Positions 8,704 to 16,430 of a stretch of DNA of 64,000 bases are shown here, in pieces. The position numbers and the translations under genes are program-made. How positions within the stretch are numbered: the stretch's first letter is position 1; the number at the start of each line of letters is the position of its first letter. The stretch comes from Sphingomonadales bacterium 32-65-25. GTDB lineage: Bacteria; Pseudomonadota; Alphaproteobacteria; Sphingomonadales; Sphingomonadaceae. Under the pieces are notes generated by a model. The model was not told the DNA's origin. It saw only the letters and a program-made list of their open reading frames with translations, and did not search any database. The stretch covers positions 62,001-126,000 of the forward strand of contig NCEU01000008.1 of assembly GCA_002280855.1 (NCBI GenBank). Direction: 5' to 3'.

Positions 8704-9654
8704 CTAAAGATTGCGGCCCATCGCCAGATATTTGGCGCGGCGAGCCTTCACCAGCGCGGCCGGCGACAGCGCCAGCAGTGGCTGCAATTCGCTGGCAATC
8801 GCCATCGACAGCGAGGCGATGGCGGCCGCCGGATCACGATGGGCGCCGCCGAGCGGTTCGGACACGATGGTATCGATCACGCCGAGCGCCTTGCAGTCGG
8901 CAGCTGTCACCTTCATCGCTTCGGCGGCGTCTGCCGCGCGATTGGCCTGCTTGTCGGCATTGCGCCACAAGATGGAGGCGCAGCCTTCCGGCGAGATCAC
9001 CGCATAAACCGCGTGTTCCAGCATGATCACCCGATCGGCCGCGGCGATGCCGATGGCGCCGCCCGACATGCCTTCACCGGTGATGGCGGTGATGATCGGC
9101 ACCGGCGCACCGAGGAAAGCGGCGGTGGCACGCGCAATGGCTTCGGCCTGGCCGCGGGCTTCACCATCAACGCCGGGATAAGCGCCGGCACTGTCAACCA
9201 AGGTGATCACCGGCACGTTGAATCGGGCGGCGAGCTCCACCAGCCGGGCTGCCTTGCGATAGCCTTCGGGCCGGCCCATGCCGAAGTTGTGGCGAACGCG
9301 CGATGCGGTGTCGTTGCCCTTTTCGTGGCCGATCAGCATCACGGGGACGTTCAGCCCGCGCAGCTTGCCCAGCCCGCCCAATATGGCGAGATCCTCGCCA
9401 TAGGCACGGTCACCAGCCAGCGGCATGAAATCCTCCACCAGTGCCTTGGCGATGTCGGAAAAATGCGGCCGCGCCGGGTGGCGGGCGACCAGCGTCTTCT
9501 GCCATGGCGACAGCTTGGCATAGGTTTCGGCCAGCAGGCGGCGCGCGGCGCCTTCAGCGTGGCGGGCGCCGGCATCATCGCCGGCGGCGCGATAATCGGT
9601 CGCGCGCTGGGCGATCTGGGCGATCGGCTTTTCAAAGTCGAGATAGGTGCTCAC
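8704..9654 (-). CDS. accA: Acetyl-CoA carboxylase carboxyltransferase subunit alpha
   Basis: The 316-residue protein covers the whole AccA family, from YLDFEKPIAQIAQRATDYR to a C-terminal KARRAKYLAMGRNL. Core motifs include PEGYRKAARLVELAARF, TLVDSAGAYPGVDGEARGQ and GEGMSGGAIGIAAADR. With AccD it transfers CO2 from carboxybiotin to acetyl-CoA in fatty acid synthesis. It starts with GTG. It lies between trmB and the M48 gene, all on the minus strand but separated by about 60-base gaps. Confidence 0.96.
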   Translation of the reverse strand: MSTYLDFEKPIAQIAQRATDYRAAGDDAGARHAEGAARRLLAETYAKLSPWQKTLVARHPARPHFSDIAKALVEDFMPLAGDRAYGEDLAILGGLGKLRGLNVPVMLIGHEKGNDTASRVRHNFGMGRPEGYRKAARLVELAARFNVPVITLVDSAGAYPGVDGEARGQAEAIARATAAFLGAPVPIITAITGEGMSGGAIGIAAADRVIMLEHAVYAVISPEGCASILWRNADKQANRAADAAEAMKVTAADCKALGVIDTIVSEPLGGAHRDPAAAIASLSMAIASELQPLLALSPAALVKARRAKYLAMGRNL

Positions 9655-9714
9655 AGGCCTTGGCCTAGGCGAAATGACGCGGCGTGGTCAATGGCCGCAA
9701 CGTCACAGCCAAGC

Positions 9715-10410
9715 TCACTGCCGCTGCCAGCGGAAATACCACACCTCATGGCCAAGCCGGCGCGCCTTGGCTTCATAGCGCGTCTGCGGCCAATCGGCGG
9801 GGCGGGTGAGGAAGTCCGCCGCAGTGTCGCCCAACCAGCGGAAATCGCTGCGCTTGGCCATCTGCATCAGCGCCCAACGGCAATAGATCGGGTGATCGGT
9901 GCCGAACCGGAATTCACCGCCCGGCTTGAGCACGCGGGCGATGCGATCAATCGGCCCGGGGTTCATGAAACGGCGCTTGGCGTGGCGGGCCTTGGGCCAG
10001 GGATCGGGGTGGAGCAGGAACACGCGGTCCACGCTGGCTTCGGGCAGCCGTTCCAGCACATCAAGCGCATCGCCATGGTGGATGCGCACGTTGGTGAGAC
10101 CACCATCGCGCACCGCCATCAACGCGCCGACCACCCCATCCACGAACGGCTCCGCACCGATCAGGCCAACATCGGGGCGCATCGCCGCCTGCCCGGCCAT
10201 ATGCTCGCCCTTGCCAAAGCCGATTTCCAGCCACAGCGGGCGATCATCGCCAAACAGGCCCGGTGCGGTAATCGGCCCTTCCCCCGGCACCGCAATGCGC
10301 GGCAACAGATCGGCAAACAGTTCGGCCTGGCCCTGGCGCAAGGCGTGGCCCTGCCGGCGGCCGTAAAGCCGGCGGATGGTGGTCGGATCGGAAACGGCAG
10401 ATTCGCTCAT
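9715..10410 (-). CDS. trmB: tRNA (guanine-N7-)-methyltransferase
   Basis: The 231-residue SAM-dependent enzyme makes m7G46 in tRNA. The SAM site is WLEIGFGKGEHM, and the family signatures LLHPDPWPKARHAKRRF and GTDHPIYCRWAL are intact. The ATG at 10410 (MSESAVSDPTTIRRLYGRRQ) is chosen; the frame extends 27 codons further upstream but that leader is not conserved-looking and would overlap a regulatory palindrome. It is divergent from the flavin monooxygenase gene. Confidence 0.94.
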   Translation of the reverse strand: MSESAVSDPTTIRRLYGRRQGHALRQGQAELFADLLPRIAVPGEGPITAPGLFGDDRPLWLEIGFGKGEHMAGQAAMRPDVGLIGAEPFVDGVVGALMAVRDGGLTNVRIHHGDALDVLERLPEASVDRVFLLHPDPWPKARHAKRRFMNPGPIDRIARVLKPGGEFRFGTDHPIYCRWALMQMAKRSDFRWLGDTAADFLTRPADWPQTRYEAKARRLGHEVWYFRWQRQ

Positions 10411-10461
10411 GGAGGCGGCATTGCCCGATTGCGCGCCTGTGGAAAAGGGCAGGCGTGGCCA

Positions 10462-10475
10462 TTGATCCAGATCAA
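10462..10475. promoter_or_regulatory. Perfect FNR/FixK/Anr-type box
   Basis: The site reads TTGATCCAGATCAA, an exact match to the FNR/Anr/FixK consensus TTGAT-N4-ATCAA. Its centre is 58 bases before the monooxygenase ATG and 58 bases before the trmB ATG, so either direction is possible. I found no second perfect copy in an intergenic region of this window. Regulation by oxygen or nitric oxide through a Crp/Fnr protein is inferred. Confidence 0.6.
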
Positions 10476-10526
10476 GGCACCAGGATGCCACCGGCCCGAA
10501 ACTGCGATCCAGATTTGGGAGGATAG

Positions 10527-12062
10527 ATGATGGACGCTCATACCCCGGCCCGCCCGGCCCCTGAAAGCACAGGCTCAGGCGCGATCACCGATGTTGATGT
10601 GCTGGTGATTGGTGCCGGCATTTCCGGGCTCTCCGCAGCCTGGCACCTGCAGCAACGCCTGCCGCACAAGCGCTTCCTGGTACTGGAACGGGAGGCCAGT
10701 TACGGCGGCACCTGGCTCACCCACAAATTCCCTGGCATCCGGTCCGATAGCGATCTCTATACCTTCGGCTTCGGCTTCAAACCGTGGGTGGGGCCGCCGA
10801 TCGCGACGGCCACCGAAATCCAGGCCTATCTGGGCGAGATGATCGAGGAGAACGACCTCGATCGCCACATCCGCTACAATCACAGCATCGAAACCGCCAA
10901 TTGGGATAGCAGGGCCGCGCGCTGGACCGTCACCGCCGCCCTGGCCGATGGCACGCACCGCCAATTTCGCGCGCCGTTCCTGTGGATGGCGCAAGGCTAT
11001 TACCGGCATCACCAGGGCTATTGGCCGGACTATCCGGGCATGGCCGATTTCAAGGGGCCCATCGTGCACACCGAGGAGTGGGACGAAACCGCCGATTACG
11101 CCGGCAAGCGCGTCGTGCTGATTGGATCGGGCGCAACGGCGGCCACCGTGGTGCCGGCGATGGCGGATAAGGCGTCTCACATCACCATGATCCAGCGCAG
11201 CCCAACCTATTTCATGCCGGGTCAGAACGTGAATGAAACCGCCGAGATGTTGCGGCCTCTGGGCCTGGATCCGGCTGTCGTGCACGATGTGGTGCGGCGC
11301 AAGATCCTGTTCGATCAGGATCAGATCGTGCGCCAGTGCCGTGAAGCCCCTGAAGCCGTCGCGGCCGAACTGCTGGCTGGGGTGCAGGCGCTGCTGCCCG
11401 AAGGCTTTGACATGAAGCACTTCACACCCAGCTACCGGCCATGGCGGCAACGACTGGCATTCGTGCCCGATGGCGATCTGTTCGCTGGCGTGCGCGCCGG
11501 CAAGGCCGATGTCGTCACCGGCACCATCGCGCGCTTCACCCCCGATGGCGTCGAGATGCAGGATGGCACCACCGTCCCGGCCGACATGATCGTGCTCGCC
11601 ACCGGCTTCAACCTGTGTGTGTTCGGCGACATCACCTTCTCCATCGACGGCAAGCCACTGGACATGGGCGATACCGTGACCTGGCGCGGCATGATGTTCA
11701 CCGGCGTGCCCAACCTTGTCTGGGTGTTCGGCTATTTCCGGGCGAGCTGGACGTTACGCTCCGACATGATCTCCGAATTCACCTGCCGGCTGCTGCAGCA
11801 CATGGACGAAAAAGGCGTCGACAAGGTCGAGGTGGTGCTGCCGCCCGATCTTGCCGACAGCCCGCGCGGGCTCTGGGTTGATCCGGAGGACTTCAACCCC
11901 GGCTATCTCGCCCGCGGCCAGCACTTGCTGCCGAAAACCGCGCCCGGCCCGGAATGGCGCCACACCCAGGATTACTGGCGCGAAAAGGATGAGATCCCGC
12001 GGGTTGATCTCGACGGGCCGGCCTTCCGCTATGCCAGATGCAGGCTGCCAATGACCACCTGA
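10527..12062 (+). CDS. Flavin-containing / Baeyer-Villiger-type monooxygenase
   Basis: The 511-residue protein has an FAD-binding Rossmann motif VIGAGISGLS near residue 27, the Baeyer-Villiger fingerprint FKGPIVHTEEWD near 174-185, and an NADPH-binding motif IGSGATAAT near 199. The near-C-terminal ATGFN motif is also present. Family members oxygenate ketones, aldehydes or hydrophobic substrates using NADPH and O2. GGGAGGA lies just upstream of the start; ATG at 10530 is an alternative. A nitronate monooxygenase-like gene follows directly. The substrate is unknown. Confidence 0.92.
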   Translation: MMDAHTPARPAPESTGSGAITDVDVLVIGAGISGLSAAWHLQQRLPHKRFLVLEREASYGGTWLTHKFPGIRSDSDLYTFGFGFKPWVGPPIATATEIQAYLGEMIEENDLDRHIRYNHSIETANWDSRAARWTVTAALADGTHRQFRAPFLWMAQGYYRHHQGYWPDYPGMADFKGPIVHTEEWDETADYAGKRVVLIGSGATAATVVPAMADKASHITMIQRSPTYFMPGQNVNETAEMLRPLGLDPAVVHDVVRRKILFDQDQIVRQCREAPEAVAAELLAGVQALLPEGFDMKHFTPSYRPWRQRLAFVPDGDLFAGVRAGKADVVTGTIARFTPDGVEMQDGTTVPADMIVLATGFNLCVFGDITFSIDGKPLDMGDTVTWRGMMFTGVPNLVWVFGYFRASWTLRSDMISEFTCRLLQHMDEKGVDKVEVVLPPDLADSPRGLWVDPEDFNPGYLARGQHLLPKTAPGPEWRHTQDYWREKDEIPRVDLDGPAFRYARCRLPMTT

Positions 12063-12121
12063 GACAACAGCACGGCTTGCACACTGCCACATCTTTGCCG
12101 CAAGAGAGCGGTGGCCGGTGG

Positions 12122-13570
12122 ATGGGTCCGGCCGTGACAGAACGGAAAACGATGCTTTCGGGTGTGAAATCGCTGGTGATGGGTGGCCGCGAGGTGTGGC
12201 CGCTGGTGGAAGGCGGCAAGGGTGTTTCGGCCACCAACCACGCCTCGTCGGGCGCCTGGGCACTGGCCGGCGGCGTTGGCACGGTGAGCGCGGTCAACGC
12301 CGACAGCTATGACGCCGATGGCAACATCATCCCGCAAATCTATCGCGCCGCCACCCGCCGCGATCGTCATGAAGAACTGGTGCAGTACGGCATAGATGGC
12401 GGCATCGCCCAGGTGCAGCGCGCCTATGAGATCGCCGCCCCGGAATTGCAGCGCGGCATCGGCGCCATCAACATCAATGTGTTGTGGGAAATGGGCGGCG
12501 CCCAGCGCATCCTGCATGGCGTGTTGGAAGGCACGCGCGGCATGGTGAACGGCGTGACCTGCGGGGCCGGCATGCCCTACAAACTCTCTGAAATCGCCGC
12601 GCAATATGGCGTGCATTATTACCCGATCATCAGCTCGGCCCGGGCGTTCCGCGCGCTGTGGAAGCGCGCCTATTCCAAGGCGGCCGAGTGGCTGGGCGCG
12701 GTGGTGTATGAAGACCCGTGGCTGGCCGGTGGCCACAACGGCCTGTCCAACGCCGAAGACCCGCTCGCGCCCCAGGATCCCTACCCGCGCGTTGCCGAGC
12801 TGCGCGCCACCATGCGGGAACTCGGCGTGTCCGAATCGGTGCCGATCGTGATGGCCGGCGGCGTGTGGCGGCTGGACGAATGGGCCAACTGGCTCGACAA
12901 TCCCGAATTGGGCCAGGTGGTGTTCCAGTTCGGCACGCGGCCGCTGTTGACTCAGGAAAGCCCGATTCCGCAGGCGTGGAAAGAGCGCCTGCTGCATCTG
13001 AACGAAGGCGATATCCTGCTGCACAAATTTTCGCCGACCGGGTTCTATTCGTCGGCCATCCGCAATCCTTACCTGCGCGCGCTGGAAACGCGCAGCGAGC
13101 GGCAAATCGCCTTTTCCACTACGGCCACCGGCGATCACCAGTTTGCACTGGATGTCGGCGTCGGCAGCAAACGCTTTTTCGTGACCGGCGGCGATCTGCT
13201 GCACGCGCGCGAATGGCATGGCGCGGGCTTTACCGAAGCGCTGAAAACCCCGGACAACACACTGGTGTTCGTGACCCCGGCCGAACGCGCCACCATCCGC
13301 AAGGATCAGGCCGATTGCATGGGCTGCCTGTCGCACTGCGGCTTTTCGGCGTGGAAGGATACGGATAGCAACAGCACCGGGCGTCTCGCCGATCCGCGCA
13401 GCTTCTGCATCCAGAAAACACTCCAGGATATCGCCCATGGCGGCGATCCGGAACAGAATCTGGCCTTTGCCGGCCACAGCGCTTACCGCTTCGCCAGCGA
13501 CCCTTGGTATTCGAACGGCTTCATCCCGACGGTGAAGCAACTGGTGGACCGGATTCTCACCGGGGCGTGA
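12122..13570 (+). CDS. NAD(P)H-dependent flavin oxidoreductase, nitronate monooxygenase family
   Basis: The protein of about 482 residues belongs to the long branch of the nitronate monooxygenase/2-nitropropane dioxygenase family. It carries LVEGGKGVSATNHASSGAWA, VNGVTCGAGMPYKLSEIA, the phosphate-binding IVMAGGVWR, and a C-terminal cysteine cluster CMGCLSHCGFSAW that is unusual for simple nitronate monooxygenases. The start is uncertain: ATG 12122, GTG 12134 and ATG 12152 are possible, and the last begins where similarity to the family seems to begin. It follows the flavin monooxygenase closely and may act in the same pathway. Confidence 0.85.
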   Translation: MGPAVTERKTMLSGVKSLVMGGREVWPLVEGGKGVSATNHASSGAWALAGGVGTVSAVNADSYDADGNIIPQIYRAATRRDRHEELVQYGIDGGIAQVQRAYEIAAPELQRGIGAININVLWEMGGAQRILHGVLEGTRGMVNGVTCGAGMPYKLSEIAAQYGVHYYPIISSARAFRALWKRAYSKAAEWLGAVVYEDPWLAGGHNGLSNAEDPLAPQDPYPRVAELRATMRELGVSESVPIVMAGGVWRLDEWANWLDNPELGQVVFQFGTRPLLTQESPIPQAWKERLLHLNEGDILLHKFSPTGFYSSAIRNPYLRALETRSERQIAFSTTATGDHQFALDVGVGSKRFFVTGGDLLHAREWHGAGFTEALKTPDNTLVFVTPAERATIRKDQADCMGCLSHCGFSAWKDTDSNSTGRLADPRSFCIQKTLQDIAHGGDPEQNLAFAGHSAYRFASDPWYSNGFIPTVKQLVDRILTGA

Positions 13571-13587
13571 GGTTCAAGAAAAATGAT

Positions 13588-13765
13588 GCCTCCGGCGGGC
13601 AGGGTCGCAGACCCTGCACCCGTTGGTTTTCGGGCGGCTCCCGTTCAACATGCGCAAATTGGCGCCGCAGGCATGGAATAGTTGCCTGCGGCGCTATCCT
13701 CCAAGAACCGGCACCGACCAAAAACGAAAGCGGGTGCAGGGGCTCAGCCCCTGCCCGCCGGAGGC
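13588..13765. repeat. Nested palindromic repeat element, copy 1 (long form)
   Basis: Two 35-base arms (13588-13622 and 13731-13765) form an imperfect inverted repeat, beginning GCCTCCGGCGGGCAGGG and ending CCCGCCGGAGGC. Each arm contains its own hairpin: GCAGGGTC-gca-GACCCTGC on the left and GCAGGGGCT-c-AGCCCCTGC on the right. Between them lies another perfect 12-bp hairpin (13662-13673 with 13683-13694). The element sits between two convergent genes. Related copies are at 51201, 52831 and 59887. Confidence 0.9.
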
Positions 13766-13776
13766 CCCTTCTGCCT

Positions 13777-14784
13777 TCAAATATCGACGCAGATCTTCCC
13801 AAAATGCTTGCCCGATTCCTGGTGGCGGAAGGCAGCACCCAGTTCGGCCAGCGGGAAGTGCGAATCGATCACTGGGCGGATGCCGTTCTGGTTGATGGCG
13901 CGGATCATGTCCTGCTGCTGCCGGCGCGTGCCGACGGTGATGCCGATCAGCCGGATCTGCTTGCCCATCAACTGCACGGTGGGAATCGGCCCGGCATAGC
14001 CGGCCAGCACGCCGATCAGGCTGATGTGGCCACCAACGGAGCAGGCGGTGATGGATTCAGGCATGGTGCCGGCCCCGCCGATCTCCACGACATGATCGAC
14101 GCCGCGCCCGCCGGTAATCTTCATGGCCTCGCTGCCCCATTTGGGGTTGGACTTGTAATTGATCAGGTGATCGGCGCCCATCGCCTGCAACCGCGCCAGT
14201 TTCTCGTTGCTTGAGCTGGTGGCGATCACGGTGGCGCCCATGGCCTTGGCAAATTGCAGCGCAAAGATGGAAACGCCGCCGGTGCCCTGCACCAGCACGA
14301 CATCACCGGCCTTCAGATTGCCTTCCGGCACCAATGCGCGCCAGGCGGTGAGGCCGGCGCAGGTGAGGGTGGCGGATTCGGCATGGGAATAACCGAACGG
14401 CGCGTGGGTGAAGCTGGTGGCCGGCCCAACGACTTCCTCCACCGCATAGCCATCGGCGCCGTCGCCCGGCACGCCGGCAAAGCCGGCCATGTTGGGCTTG
14501 CCGTCGAGCCAGGTCGGGAAGAAGGTGGAGACGACAATGTCGCCGGTGCGGAATTCGGTGACGCCCTCGCCCACGGCCAGCACGTCGCCGGCGCCGTCGC
14601 TCATCGGGATCCGGCCGTCCGGCGTGGGGATGCCGCCGACAACGACGATATAATCATGGTAATTCAGGCTGCTGGCCCGCAGCCGCACCTTGATCTGGCC
14701 GGGGCCGGGCGCGCCCGGATCGGGCATGTCTTCATGGCGCAGATTGTCGATGCCGGCGGGGTGGCGAAGGCGGATGGCTTTCAT
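13777..14784 (-). CDS. Zinc-type alcohol dehydrogenase / quinone oxidoreductase-like MDR protein
   Basis: The 335-residue medium-chain dehydrogenase/reductase has a GroES-like N-terminal domain (to about residue 120) and a nucleotide-binding domain with GTGGVSIFALQFAKAMGA near 165-182. The zinc-ligand cysteines of classical alcohol dehydrogenases are not evident in the N-terminal region, which favours the quinone oxidoreductase side of the family. RHPAGIDNLR and LRASSLNYHDYI are typical. Its stop is 12 bases from repeat copy 1. The substrate cannot be told. Confidence 0.88.
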   Translation of the reverse strand: MKAIRLRHPAGIDNLRHEDMPDPGAPGPGQIKVRLRASSLNYHDYIVVVGGIPTPDGRIPMSDGAGDVLAVGEGVTEFRTGDIVVSTFFPTWLDGKPNMAGFAGVPGDGADGYAVEEVVGPATSFTHAPFGYSHAESATLTCAGLTAWRALVPEGNLKAGDVVLVQGTGGVSIFALQFAKAMGATVIATSSSNEKLARLQAMGADHLINYKSNPKWGSEAMKITGGRGVDHVVEIGGAGTMPESITACSVGGHISLIGVLAGYAGPIPTVQLMGKQIRLIGITVGTRRQQQDMIRAINQNGIRPVIDSHFPLAELGAAFRHQESGKHFGKICVDI

Positions 14785-14835
14785 GGTGGTGGCTCCCTTG
14801 GTTGCGCGCAGCCTAGCGCGGCAGGAGCGATTGCC

Positions 14836-14859
14836 TTCCCTCCCGCTTGCGGGAGGGAA
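14836..14859. repeat. Short G+C palindrome, possible terminator
   Basis: An 11-bp stem, TTCCCTCCCGC with GCGGGAGGGAA, closes a 2-base loop seven bases after the stop of the hydroxyacid dehydrogenase gene. No T-run follows on either strand, so it may be a dispersed palindrome or mRNA 3' stabiliser rather than a standard terminator. Confidence 0.6.
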
Positions 14860-14865
14860 AAAGCG

Positions 14866-15861
14866 TCAGGCCCAACCTTCGAGAACAATATCCGGCGGCC
14901 GATGCCCATCCACCCACACGCGGACGTTCGCGATCACCTTTTCGCCCATCGCCTGCCGCCCTTCGAAGGTGGCGCTGCCCATGTGGGGCAGCAGCACGAC
15001 GTTCGTCATCTTCAGCAGGCGCTGATCGACCGCCGGTTCATGTTCGAACACGTCCAGGCCGGCACCGGCGATCTGGCCGCTGGCCAGCGCTTCGCACAGC
15101 GCATTTTCATCCACGATCTCGCCGCGCGCGGCGTTGATGAGATAGGCGCTCTTCTGCATCAGGCCAAAGCGGCGGGCGTCGATCAGATGGTGGGTGTCGG
15201 GCGTGTGCGGGCAATTGATGGTGATGATGTCCACCCGTGCCAGCATGGCATCCAGATCGGCCCACCAGGTTGCTTCCATTTCCGCTTCCACGCTGGCCGG
15301 CAGGCGGTGGCGGTTGTGGTAATGCACGGTCAGGCCGAAGGCGCGGGCGCGGCGGGCGACGGCACTGCCGATGCGGCCCATACCGATGATGCCCAGCCGC
15401 TTGCCGGTAATGCGGTGGCCCAGCATGCCGGTGGGCGACCAGCCGGCCCATTCGCCGGCGCGCACCAGTTTTTCACCGGCGCCCAGCCGGCGCGGCACCG
15501 CCAGGATCAGCGCCATCACCATGTCGGCGGTATCCTCGGTCAGCACGCCGGGCGTGTTGGTCACCGTCACCTTGGCAGCATGGGCGGCGTGCAGATCGAT
15601 ATGGTCAACACCGACGCCGAAATTGGCACACAGCTTCAGCCGGCCACCCTCGGCTGCCGCCGCAAACACCGCAGCATCCACATGATCCGTTACGGTGGGC
15701 ACCAGCACATCACAATTGCGCGCCGCCGTGCAGAGTTGTTCCTGCGTGAACGGCGTATCGGTGAGATTGAGTTCGACATCGAACAATTCGGCCATGCGGG
15801 TTTCCACGGCCTGCGGCAGGCGGCGGGTGACGATGACCTTGGGGCGGGGCTTGTTGGGCAT
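14866..15861 (-). CDS. D-isomer 2-hydroxyacid dehydrogenase (glyoxylate/hydroxypyruvate reductase-like)
   Basis: The protein of 331 residues has the family catalytic-domain entry NFGVGVDHIDLHAA, the NAD(P) motif LGIIGMGRIGSAVARRARAFG near 150, and the substrate/catalytic segments NCPHTPDTHHLI, AARGEIVDE, DVFEHEP and LLPHMGSAT, which supply the Arg-Glu-His triad. Members reduce glyoxylate, hydroxypyruvate or related acids. The ATG at 15861 (MPNKPRPKVIVTRRLP) is chosen; the open frame upstream lacks similarity. It is divergent from the SH3 gene across 77 bases. Confidence 0.9.
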   Translation of the reverse strand: MPNKPRPKVIVTRRLPQAVETRMAELFDVELNLTDTPFTQEQLCTAARNCDVLVPTVTDHVDAAVFAAAAEGGRLKLCANFGVGVDHIDLHAAHAAKVTVTNTPGVLTEDTADMVMALILAVPRRLGAGEKLVRAGEWAGWSPTGMLGHRITGKRLGIIGMGRIGSAVARRARAFGLTVHYHNRHRLPASVEAEMEATWWADLDAMLARVDIITINCPHTPDTHHLIDARRFGLMQKSAYLINAARGEIVDENALCEALASGQIAGAGLDVFEHEPAVDQRLLKMTNVVLLPHMGSATFEGRQAMGEKVIANVRVWVDGHRPPDIVLEGWA

Positions 15862-15938
15862 GAACGGGTCCGAATTCAGGTTCGCTGCGATGTGGCAAGG
15901 CTTGCGCGGCAACGGCCAAACGGTCAAGAGGAAGGCCC

Positions 15939-16430
15939 ATGAAGACCGCCCTGATCCTGTTGATTGCGTGCGCCGCAACCGCCGCGAACGCCGCCGAATT
16001 CGCCGATGGCACCACCGACCTGCCGAAACCGCGCTTTGTTTCGATCAAGGGCGGCAGCGCCATGATGCGTTCCGGCCCCGGCGAGCGTTTCCCAATCCTG
16101 TGGGAATACAAGCGCCCCGGCCTGCCGATGGAGATATTGAAAGAATATGAGATCTGGCGGCAGGTGCGCGATCCTGATGGCACCATCGGCTGGATGAACA
16201 AGGCGCTGCTCACCGGGCAGCGCACCGGCATGGTGCGGGATCAGTCCCGCCTTCTTTACGTCGCGCCCGACATGAAGAGCCGCATCGCCTGGCGGATCGC
16301 ACCGGGCGCGGTGGTGAACATCACCCTGTGCGAGGATATCTGGTGCCGGGTGAGCAAGGATGGCAAATCCGGCTACATTCTGCGCGGCCAGATGTGGGGC
16401 ACCTATGCCCGCGAGAAAATCGAGGGCTAA
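15939..16430 (+). CDS. Exported SH3-domain protein
   Basis: The 163-residue product has a signal peptide (MKTALILLIACAATAANAA) and two SH3-like repeats, near residues 33-90 (KGGSAMMRSGPGERFPILWEY...GWMNKALLTG) and 100-155. Such bacterial SH3b proteins bind peptidoglycan or act as periplasmic modules. An AGAGGA motif precedes the ATG. The gene is divergent from the hydroxyacid dehydrogenase, and its TAA stop overlaps the stop of the convergent MFS gene (CTAA at 16427-16430). Confidence 0.85.
   Translation: MKTALILLIACAATAANAAEFADGTTDLPKPRFVSIKGGSAMMRSGPGERFPILWEYKRPGLPMEILKEYEIWRQVRDPDGTIGWMNKALLTGQRTGMVRDQSRLLYVAPDMKSRIAWRIAPGAVVNITLCEDIWCRVSKDGKSGYILRGQMWGTYAREKIEG

Noticed and set aside
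8581..10530. Long plus-strand frame opposite accA and trmB
   Set aside because: It is a His/Arg/Gly-rich antisense frame typical of G+C-rich DNA, with both minus-strand genes clearly real.
12029..13540. Long minus-strand frame opposite the nitronate monooxygenase homologue
   Set aside because: The plus-strand protein has family motifs throughout; the minus frame has none.
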